In this document: positions 35,505 to 42,294 of the stretch, one piece after another | Position numbering within the stretch: the first letter of the stretch is position 1 | Layout: each line of letters opens with the position of its first letter | Source: Lacihabitans sp. LS3-19 | Lineage (GTDB): Bacteria; Bacteroidota; Bacteroidia; Cytophagales; Spirosomataceae | DNA: 64,000 nt | Reading direction: 5' to 3' | NCBI RefSeq assembly: GCF_024343575.1 | Contig: NZ_RJUA01000112.1 | Span: 62,001 to 126,000, forward strand | The notes under the pieces: model-generated | Told to the model about the DNA's origin: nothing | Databases searched by the model: none | Seen by the model: only the letters and a program-made list of their open reading frames with translations | Translations under genes and position numbers: made by a program

Positions 35505-36488
35505 ATGAAAAAACTCCTCGGAAACCTTATTTCTTCGCAAAATTTATCTAGTCCAGAAGCTTACGAAGCCATCATAAAAATTGGTTCTGGCGAAATAAAC
35601 CCTTCTCAAATCGCTGCTTTCTTAATGGGTATCCAACAAAAAGGAATTACGGTGGACGAACTTAAAGGATTTCGTGAAGGGATGCTAGAATTGGCAATTG
35701 GAGTTGACTTGAGTGAGTTTGATGCAATGGATGTTTGTGGTACTGGCGGTGACGGCAAAGACACCTTTAATATTTCTACTACTTCGGCATTTGTAGTAGC
35801 CGGTGCTGGTCAAAAAGTAGCCAAACATGGTAATCATGGTGTGAGTTCTGCAGTAGGTAGCAGCACAGTTTTGGAGTATCTAGGCATAAAATTTACAAAC
35901 GATGAAGATTATTTAAAAAAGAAAATTGATACTGCAGGTATTTGTTATTTGCATGCACCGCTATTTCATCCTGCCATGCGGTTTGTTGGACCAGTACGGA
36001 AAGAATTAGGCATCAAGACTTTTTTTAATATCCTAGGACCTTTGATGAACCCAGCCAAAGTAAACAAACAGCTTACTGGTGTTTTTGATTTGAAAACCTT
36101 TGAGTTATTCAAAGATTTATTTTTGGCATCTCAAACACAATTTGGCGTAATACACGCCTTGGATGGATATGATGAAGTCTCGCTAACTGGAGATTTTAGG
36201 TTGGCAAATAATTCTTCCGATAAAATTATTAAACCAGATGACCTAAAAATGGAGAAAGTTAGAGCTAAGGATCTCTCTGGCGGCGAAACTTTAGAAGAGT
36301 CAGGTAAAATAATGGTCGATATTTTAAAAAATGAGGGCACAAAAGCTCAAACATCAGCCGTTTTGACTAATGCGGGTATTGCATTGAGCATCGCTCGAAA
36401 AATAAGTATTGAAGAAGGAATAGCTCAGGCGAATGAATCTTTAGTAAGTGGAAAAGCTTTGAGAAGTTTGGAAAAATTGATAAATTAA
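35505..36488 (+). CDS. trpD: Anthranilate phosphoribosyltransferase
   Basis: 327 residues. PRPP-binding CGTGGDGKDTFNISTTSAFV (about 79-98) and KHGNHGVSSAVGSSTVLEYL are intact, and the MNPAKVNKQLTGVF segment is typical of TrpD. It transfers phosphoribose to anthranilate in tryptophan synthesis. No other trp genes are in the window, so the pathway is dispersed or begins elsewhere. A possible attenuator lies in its leader. Confidence 0.94.
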   Translation: MKKLLGNLISSQNLSSPEAYEAIIKIGSGEINPSQIAAFLMGIQQKGITVDELKGFREGMLELAIGVDLSEFDAMDVCGTGGDGKDTFNISTTSAFVVAGAGQKVAKHGNHGVSSAVGSSTVLEYLGIKFTNDEDYLKKKIDTAGICYLHAPLFHPAMRFVGPVRKELGIKTFFNILGPLMNPAKVNKQLTGVFDLKTFELFKDLFLASQTQFGVIHALDGYDEVSLTGDFRLANNSSDKIIKPDDLKMEKVRAKDLSGGETLEESGKIMVDILKNEGTKAQTSAVLTNAGIALSIARKISIEEGIAQANESLVSGKALRSLEKLIN

Positions 36489-36545
36489 GAAATAATAAGA
36501 TTCTCAAACCCATATATTTCTGAAGATTTCTTTTTAAAATCTATA

Positions 36546-36575
36546 TTTGATATTAAATGAATTAAGTTAAATTTG
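36546..36575 (+). promoter_or_regulatory. Promoter of the PIN-domain toxin-antitoxin operon
   Basis: TTTG (36546-36549), 18 bases, TAAATTTG (36568-36575), 18 bases before the antitoxin ATG. Confidence 0.7.
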
Positions 36576-36588
36576 AATAAAATATTCA
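36574..36588. promoter_or_regulatory. Candidate autoregulatory operator of the toxin-antitoxin operon
   Basis: Perfect inverted repeat TGAAT-AAAAT-ATTCA overlapping the end of the -7 box and the expected transcription start, the usual place for antitoxin binding. Confidence 0.45.
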
Positions 36589-36592
36589 TTTT

Positions 36593-36820
36593 ATGGTCGC
36601 ACTTGAAGGTACATATTTAAATGGAAAAGTAAAATTGGATAAAGAATATCCATCTAAAAAACCATTGAAGGTAATAGTTACTTTTTTAGAGGATACTAAT
36701 GTTGAAAAAACTAGTGGAATACAACTAAATGATTTTTCTTTTTCTAAAAGCAAGGAAAATCTTAGAGGATTAAAGACTTCACTAAGTGAAGCATTAATAG
36801 AAGAAAGAGATGGAATATGA
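36593..36820 (+). CDS. Antitoxin of a VapBC-like pair
   Basis: 75 residues. The N-terminus MVALEGTYLNGKVKLDKEYP resembles AF2212/DUF104-type small beta-rich antitoxins, and the C-terminal part (KSKENLRGLKTSLSEALIEE) looks like a helical toxin-binding tail. It overlaps the PIN toxin gene by 4 bases (ATGA). The exact antitoxin family is uncertain; the role is inferred from position, size and coupling. Confidence 0.7.
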   Translation: MVALEGTYLNGKVKLDKEYPSKKPLKVIVTFLEDTNVEKTSGIQLNDFSFSKSKENLRGLKTSLSEALIEERDGI

Positions 36821-37257
36821 AAATATTTCTAGACACATCTTCACTCATCAAATTATATCATCAGGAATCTGGCACTGACGAGTTAGAAAATCTTTTTTCT
36901 AACTTTAAATTAACGGCGATATACCTCTCAGAAATATCCAAAATTGAATTTACCTCAACAATCTGGAAGAAAGTAAGAACTAAAGAGTTAACTGAAAATA
37001 TTGCAAAAATCTCTATTGATTTTTTTGAAAACGACTTTAATAAATTTTCGTTTATCTCAATTGAAAATAAAATCTTAGAAAAAGCAAAATTATTATTTTC
37101 AATTTATGGAAAATCAGGATTGAGAACACTAGACGCTATACAATTATCTACAGCTGTTTCACTAAAAAAACATTCCGAATTATTCATAACATCTGATATT
37201 TTATTGAATTCATTTTTTGAAAAAGAATGTTTAAAAACTAATATACAAAATGCTTAA
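36817..37257 (+). CDS. PIN-domain toxin (VapC-like ribonuclease)
   Basis: 146 residues. Acidic active-site residues of the PIN fold are visible: D6 in MKIFLDTSSLIKLY, Glu at about 39-44 (LSEISKIEF), D106 in GLRTLDAIQLSTAV and D127 in LFITSDILL. VapC toxins cut RNA, often initiator tRNA or rRNA, unless bound by the antitoxin. The start overlaps the antitoxin stop by 4 bases, and its last 8 bases overlap the start of the isomerase gene. This means the toxin cassette is fused into that gene's transcription unit. Confidence 0.87.
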   Translation: MKIFLDTSSLIKLYHQESGTDELENLFSNFKLTAIYLSEISKIEFTSTIWKKVRTKELTENIAKISIDFFENDFNKFSFISIENKILEKAKLLFSIYGKSGLRTLDAIQLSTAVSLKKHSELFITSDILLNSFFEKECLKTNIQNA

Positions 37258-38161
37258 ACTAGGTTTCGTATCAGCAATCTTGGCTGATTTTGGATTTAAA
37301 GATGTTATCGATTTTGCGGCTCAGAATGAGTTCAAATGTGTGGAAATGATGTGTTGGCCTGGCAATAGCGGCGATGCTCGTAGATATGCAGGTGTTACGC
37401 ATATTGATGTAGAAAATATGGATGTGGCATATATTCAAAAATATATGGGAGACCGGAATGTTAGCATTTCAGGCCTTGGTTATTATCCAAATCCTCTTGA
37501 TGCTGACCCTAAGAAATCTGAGTTTTATATTGAGCATATCAAGAAAATAATAAGAGCATGTAATAAATTGGGAGTACCAGTAATGAATACCTTTATTGGT
37601 AGAAATCAGGTATTAAACATGCAAGACAATCTTGATTTGTTCAAAAAACTTTGGAAGCCAATCATAGAAACAGCCGAACAAGAAGGAATAAAAATAGGCA
37701 TAGAAAACTGCCCAATGTTTTTCACCAACGACGAATGGCCAGGTGGTAAAAACTTAGCAATATCGCCTGCCGTTTGGGATAGAATGTTTGAAATCTTCCC
37801 AACACCATTATTTGGCTTAAACTATGACCCATCGCACATGATATTTCAGATGATGGACGAGATAAAACCCATCTACCAATACAAAGACCGCCTCCATCAT
37901 GTACATATTAAAGACGTAAAAGTATATAAAGAAAAACTTGATAAAGTAGGCATTTTAGCAAATCCATTAGAATATCACTCACCCAAACTTCCTGGCCTTG
38001 GCGATGTAAACTGGCGGGCATTTTTTGCTGCTCTTACAGATGTAAGATATCGCGGCCCAGTTGTGATAGAAGTAGAAGACAAAGCCTACGAAGGAAGTCC
38101 AGAAGATGTAATGGCAGCTATCAGAACATCAAGAAATTATGTGAAGCAATTTTTGGATTGA
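37250..38161 (+). CDS. Sugar phosphate isomerase/epimerase (AP-endonuclease-2-like TIM barrel)
   Basis: 303 residues. Barrel motifs include KCVEMMCWPGN, ISGLGYYPNPLDADP, GIKIGIENCPMFF with a metal-ligand Glu, LNYDPSHMIFQ with Asp/His, HHVHIKDVKVY and GPVVIEVEDKAYEG. The divalent-metal site therefore looks complete. Such proteins isomerise or epimerise sugars, or act in inositol-type catabolism; no partner genes fix the substrate. Its ATG lies within the last codons of the PIN toxin gene. Confidence 0.87.
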   Translation: MLKLGFVSAILADFGFKDVIDFAAQNEFKCVEMMCWPGNSGDARRYAGVTHIDVENMDVAYIQKYMGDRNVSISGLGYYPNPLDADPKKSEFYIEHIKKIIRACNKLGVPVMNTFIGRNQVLNMQDNLDLFKKLWKPIIETAEQEGIKIGIENCPMFFTNDEWPGGKNLAISPAVWDRMFEIFPTPLFGLNYDPSHMIFQMMDEIKPIYQYKDRLHHVHIKDVKVYKEKLDKVGILANPLEYHSPKLPGLGDVNWRAFFAALTDVRYRGPVVIEVEDKAYEGSPEDVMAAIRTSRNYVKQFLD

Positions 38162-38260
38162 TATATACAATTTCACATTCAAATAAATGTCCCTTTTTCA
38201 AATATTTTCTAAACAAAAAAAATACACAATTACCTAATTATAAATTATTTAATATATTTA

Positions 38261-38416
38261 TTTGCAGCCAAAATATATAAAATATTGCATATAATGGCTG
38301 GCATTAATTTTTTATTCGCAGCCATTTTTAGATATTTTTTATGCATTTTGGCTAGCAATAGTTTTTTTATTCACAGCCAAAATGTATCTATTTGTATAGA
38401 TTTTGGCTGGCAATAA
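38261..38416. repeat. Three tandem 54-55-base palindromic repeats
   Basis: CAGCCA occurs at 38265, 38319 and 38374 and TGGCT(G/A)G at 38295, 38349 and 38404, so the period is 54 then 55 bases. Each unit is an inverted repeat CAGCCA...TGGCTGGCA with an AT-rich centre, separated by TTTTTTATTC-like spacers. The third is the best hairpin (AGCCAAAAT...ATCTAT-TTGT-ATAGAT...TTTGGCT). The array ends exactly at the start codon of the ATPase remnant. Confidence 0.9.
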
Positions 38417-39020
38417 ATGGAGGAACAAATAATAATTGGTCGTAAAACAGAGAAAATTCTTCTCAGAGAAATACTCCTATCATCTGAAGCAGAACTTGTT
38501 GCTGTTTATGGTCGTAGAAGAGTAGGCAAAACCTACCTTATCTGAGAATATTTCAAAAACGAACTCGTTTTCAGTTTTTCAGGGCAAATAAATGGCTTAA
38601 TTGAAGATCAGCTATCAAACTTTAATGCGAAACTATCTGAACGACAAAAATACAAAGCCGAAATCATTCCACCAGCGACTTGGCAGGAGGCTTTTGTTCG
38701 CTTACAAGCCTATTTATTACAGATTTTAAAAAAGAAGAAAGCTGTAATTTTCTTTGATGAATTTCCCTGGATTGACTCTCACAAATCAGGATTTCTGAGT
38801 GCTTTCGATTATTTCTGAAATGAAATTTTACGATGGCAAATTCACGATTGACAAAAAATACTTTGAAGAATTGGCTAAAAAAGTGCAGATTTTCAGAGAA
38901 AAAACCAAAACGAGAAAATCAATATTTGTTACTTTAATAACTGTTTTTGGACTCGTCGAAAATGAATACAAACTAAGTCGAGTTCAAAATGAAATCATTA
39001 TAGACAACTTATATTCTTAA
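38417..39020 (+). pseudogene. Decayed AAA-family ATPase (archaeal-type ATPase/DUF234 family)
   Basis: The frame from 38417 reads MEEQIIIGRKTEKILLREIL and VAVYGRRRVGKTYLI (Walker A at codons 32-39), then a TGA at codon 43 (38543), where Arg is expected. It continues with a Walker B region AVIFFDEFPWIDSHKSGFLS and a second TGA at codon 134 (38816), where Trp is expected. Immediately after, a different frame encodes the family's C-terminus: ISEMKFYDGKFTIDKKYFEE, then KTKTRKSIFVTLITVFGLVE. About 180 central residues are missing, so two nonsense mutations and an internal deletion with frameshift have inactivated the gene. Confidence 0.88.
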
Positions 39021-39046
39021 ATTTATATCAAAAACCTTTAGTCAAT

Positions 39047-39403
39047 ATGAATTTCATAAAACTATTAATATTCTTTTCCTTTGGATTTACCGCATGTAAT
39101 AATGTTGAAGTCATGTCCGATAAGACAGAAACTATCAGTTACAAACCTACACAATGCTCCGAACCATGGGACGAAACGGAGTATTTTGCAAATCCTAACC
39201 TTTCTAGAGAGGAACGATTTAAATTATATCTGAAAAACAATGGCATAGTAAACTTATTAGAATTCAAAAACACAAAAGACGACAATGTGAATTGTACGGC
39301 ATGTAATTGCCCATCTAGCGACACCTTTTCTTTCAAATTAAGCCAAACAGATTATGTTAAGATTTTAACAATTGAACCTTTCAAAACCTTTTTTAAAAAA
39401 TAA
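39047..39403 (+). CDS. Putative lipoprotein of unknown function
   Basis: 118 residues. A lipoprotein signal ends at lipobox FTAC (Cys16), and the mature part has a further Cys-rich patch (NCTACNCPSS). No domain recognised. Its C-terminal DYVKILTIEPFKTFFKK is basic. It lies just after the ATPase remnant and has no obvious partner. Confidence 0.65.
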   Translation: MNFIKLLIFFSFGFTACNNVEVMSDKTETISYKPTQCSEPWDETEYFANPNLSREERFKLYLKNNGIVNLLEFKNTKDDNVNCTACNCPSSDTFSFKLSQTDYVKILTIEPFKTFFKK

Positions 39404-39544
39404 GTTGGTAATTTTAAAAGTTTTTATTGCAATTTAAATATTGAGCAAAAAAAACCAAAAAGCTGATTAAGGAAATTAGCAAGTTTCGGGTTTTGTCCTA
39501 AAAAACTTATACCAATCTTTGCCTTATTAAACATTTGAAAAGAA

Positions 39545-40396
39545 ATGACTGATCAACAAACACTCAATTATACAAGAATTGCAAATGCCATAGAATATAT
39601 AAAAACCAACTTTAAAGACCAACCAAACCTCGATCAAGTAGCAGAAAAAATAAATCTAAGTCCTTTTCATTTCCAAAGGTTATTTAGTGAGTTTGCAGGC
39701 ACTAGCCCAAAGAAGTTTTTACAATACACCTCGCTAGAATATGCCAAAACCATTTTAAAAGAAAACCAAGCAACGCTATTTGAAACTGCCCTTGAAACAG
39801 GCCTTTCTGGCACAGGTCGTTTACACGACTTATTTGTAAATATAGAAGGAATGACACCTGCTGAATATAAAAATGGCGGTATAGACTTACAAATAAAATA
39901 CAATTTTGCAGAAAGTCCTTTTGGGAAAATTATAGTTGCCTCCACTGAAAAAGGCATTTGCCATTTGGCATTTGCAGATAATGAAATCATAGCTTTACAA
40001 ACAATAACAAATCAATTTCCAAATGCTCAGATTAGCAAATGTTCAGATATAATTCAAGAAAATGCAGTAGGCATTTTTACGAAAGACTGGACAAAGCTCA
40101 AACAAATAAAGCTGCATTTAAAAGGCACTGATTTTCAATTAAAAGTATGGGAAGCTTTATTAAAAATTCCGGTAGGTCAATTAACAACATACGGCACTAT
40201 AGCTCATAAAATAGAGAATCCAAATGCCTCGAGGGCAGTGGGAACAGCTATTGGAAGCAATCCTGTAGCATTTTTGATTCCTTGTCATCGCGTTATTCAA
40301 TCTTCAGGAGTTTTTGGGGAATATATGTGGGGAAGTACTAGAAAAACTATAATAATAGGTTGGGAAGGAACAAAAACCCACGCCGAGATAGCATAG
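39545..40396 (+). CDS. AraC-type regulator fused to O6-methylguanine-DNA methyltransferase (Ada-like)
   Basis: 283 residues. An AraC helix-turn-helix pair occupies about 10-110 (DQVAEKINLSPFHFQRLFSE and GTGRLHDLFVNIEGMTPAEY) and a methyltransferase domain about 118-280. The active-site motif is IPCHRVIQ with acceptor Cys247, preceded by GTAIGSNPVAF. It lacks Ada's N-terminal zinc domain, but a separate small protein with that domain lies 1.5 kb downstream. It should repair O6-alkylguanine and may regulate the response. The genes at 41190 and 41912 look functionally linked. Confidence 0.93.
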   Translation: MTDQQTLNYTRIANAIEYIKTNFKDQPNLDQVAEKINLSPFHFQRLFSEFAGTSPKKFLQYTSLEYAKTILKENQATLFETALETGLSGTGRLHDLFVNIEGMTPAEYKNGGIDLQIKYNFAESPFGKIIVASTEKGICHLAFADNEIIALQTITNQFPNAQISKCSDIIQENAVGIFTKDWTKLKQIKLHLKGTDFQLKVWEALLKIPVGQLTTYGTIAHKIENPNASRAVGTAIGSNPVAFLIPCHRVIQSSGVFGEYMWGSTRKTIIIGWEGTKTHAEIA

Positions 40397-40462
40397 CAAG
40401 ATTCGGGTTTTGCCATTTTTTAATGCATTGCATCTTTGCAGTAATATTTAAATGCATAAAAA

Positions 40463-41185
40463 ATGAAAACATTTATTTTGATTCACGGCTCGTGGCATAG
40501 TTCGTGGAACTGGCACAAAGTTGTTCCTATTTTAGAAAAACTTGGGCATAAAGTTTTAGCCATTGATTTACCTGGAATGGGTAAAGACAAAACACCTATT
40601 AAAGAAGTTACTTTAAAATCAACAGTAGAGTACATCTGTAAAATCATAGATGACATCGAAGACAAAGTAATTTTGGTTGGTCATAGTAAAAACGGCATAA
40701 TGATTTCGCAAGCAGCTGAATATAGGTCCGAAAAAATTGAAAAATTAATATATATCGCTGCCTATTTAATCCCAAATGGGAAAACCCAAGCTGAATATTC
40801 AGTAAAAGATATAAATGGGGCCTTGAAGCCTTTTGTAATAAAATTCCCAGCATCCAATTCCCATACCCTAGATCCTGCGATTTATAAAGAAGGACTATAT
40901 CATGACTGCGAAGACGAAATATTTGAAATGGCAAAACTAATTCTAAGCCACGAAAGTGTAGCTACAGGCATTACACCTTTAGAATTGACAGAAGAAAACT
41001 ATGGAAGTGTACCTAGATTTTACATCGAATGTACAATTGACAAGGCTGTTACCCCATATATACAACAGAAAATGTATACCGAAACACCATGCTAAAAAGT
41101 ATATAAAATGCGAACGAGTCATTCTCCATTTTTTAGTCAACCCAACGAACTTTCAGAAATTCTAAACGAAATAGCATCAAAATAA
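40463..41185 (+). pseudogene. Alpha/beta hydrolase interrupted by one stop codon
   Basis: Codons 1-210 encode an esterase/hydroxynitrile-lyase-type hydrolase: FILIHGSWHSSWNWHKVVP (oxyanion region), nucleophile Ser75 in LVGHSKNGIM, and acid Asp193 in CTIDKAVTP. A TAA at 41093 (codon 211) ends the frame, but the same frame continues with KVYKMRTSHSPFFSQPNELS to a second TAA at 41183, giving 240 codons. The second part supplies the catalytic histidine (His220 in SHSPFF). Without readthrough the product lacks the His of the triad. One base change (e.g. GAA or AAA to TAA) explains it. Confidence 0.82.
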
Positions 41186-41189
41186 TAGT

Positions 41190-41909
41190 ATGCAGACTAA
41201 TGAAGTAAAACAAAAACTAGAGGCAATAAATTGGTCAAAAATTGCAGAGGATATGCATGAAAAAGGTTATGCAATTATTCCGGAAATCTTGGCTAGCGAG
41301 CATTGCAAAGATTTAATTGAGGGTTATATCCACACAAATCTATACCGAAAAACTGTGACTATGGAACGCTACAGGTTTGGATTGGGAGAATATAAATATT
41401 TCAAATATCCCCTACCAAGTCTCATACAAATTATTAGAGAAAATGTCTATCCAAGACTAGTCCCAATTGCTAATACTTGGATGAAGTGTTTAAAAATTGA
41501 TACTGTTTATCCAGAAAATCATGAAGAGTTTTTAAATAGATGTTTAGAAAAAAATCAAAATAAAGCTACAGTTTTAATACTAAAATACGGGAAAGGTGGC
41601 CATAATACGCTTCATCAAGATCTTTATGGAGATATTTTTTTTCCTATTCAATGTGTACTATTTCTAAACGAACCAGGGAAAGATTATATTGGAGGTGAAT
41701 TTGTACTTACCCAACAAACCCCAAGAGCACAATCCAAAGCAATAGTTTTAAATCCCAAAAAAGGAGATATGTTAATATTTACCACAAATTTTAGACCCAT
41801 CAAAGGCAGCAAAGGCTATTATCGCGTAAACATGAAACATGGTGTAAGCGAAATAGAAAGTGGAGAAAGACATACTTTAGGGATTATCTTCCATGATGCC
41901 TTAAGCTGA
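41190..41909 (+). CDS. 2-oxoglutarate/Fe(II)-dependent oxygenase
   Basis: 239 residues. The iron site is readable: His142-x-Asp144 in TLHQDLYGDIFFPIQ and distal His217 in VNMKHGVSEIESGERHTLG, with Arg227 as likely 2-oxoglutarate ligand. The double-stranded beta-helix surrounds these. Position between the Ada-like fusion and the Ada zinc-domain protein suggests a role in alkylation repair, as for AlkB, but the sequence is closer to prolyl-hydroxylase-like 2OG-Fe(II) oxygenases. The substrate is inferred, not shown. Confidence 0.85.
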   Translation: MQTNEVKQKLEAINWSKIAEDMHEKGYAIIPEILASEHCKDLIEGYIHTNLYRKTVTMERYRFGLGEYKYFKYPLPSLIQIIRENVYPRLVPIANTWMKCLKIDTVYPENHEEFLNRCLEKNQNKATVLILKYGKGGHNTLHQDLYGDIFFPIQCVLFLNEPGKDYIGGEFVLTQQTPRAQSKAIVLNPKKGDMLIFTTNFRPIKGSKGYYRVNMKHGVSEIESGERHTLGIIFHDALS

Positions 41910-41911
41910 AA

Positions 41912-42154
41912 ATGATACATCACGTTGAAATATTAGATATTGATTTAAGAAGCAAAATCAAACAGAAACAAATATTCTTTGGAGGAAATAAAAAACTAAA
42001 AATTTATGGAAAACTAAATTGTAAATCAGGTAAACGAATGAAAAAAGAGAATCGGGTTTTCTTTTTGTCAGAAACTGAGGCTTTAGAAAATGGTTATCGA
42101 CCTTGTGGGCATTGTATGCATTTGGATTACAAAAAATGGAAAAATGAAACCTAA
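41912..42154 (+). CDS. Stand-alone Ada metal-binding domain protein
   Basis: 80 residues. LKIYGKLNCKSGKRMKKENR, then VFFLSETEALENGYRPCGHC, corresponds to the N-terminal zinc domain of Ada, which senses methylphosphotriesters. Three of the four Ada cysteines are present (C-x-GHC pair plus the acceptor-position Cys of LNCKSG); the second Cys of the CxxxC pair is Lys. It starts 2 bases after the oxygenase stop, so the two are co-translated. It may act as a DNA-damage sensor or DNA-targeting subunit. Confidence 0.82.
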   Translation: MIHHVEILDIDLRSKIKQKQIFFGGNKKLKIYGKLNCKSGKRMKKENRVFFLSETEALENGYRPCGHCMHLDYKKWKNET

Positions 42155-42220
42155 TATTGTATCAAATACAATTAGCCATTTATTCTGCAGAAATTTTCAA
42201 AGGCTAGAATCTAATAACTA

Positions 42221-42259
42221 AAAAAAACCTTAGGCTTTGCAAATAAAAGCACTAAGGTT
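42221..42259 (-). terminator. Terminator of the cytochrome c/DUF1080 operon
   Basis: AACCTTAG/CTAAGGTT stem (42226-42233 with 42252-42259) with a T-run on the minus strand, 36 bases after the cytochrome gene's stop. Confidence 0.75.
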
Positions 42260-42294
42260 AATTCTAATATCTAAATAAATTTCGAAGCTTTAGA

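Noticed and set aside
38261-38416. CRISPR array
   Set aside because: Only three units, period 54-55 bases without unique spacers of constant length, internal palindromes in each unit, and no cas genes nearby.
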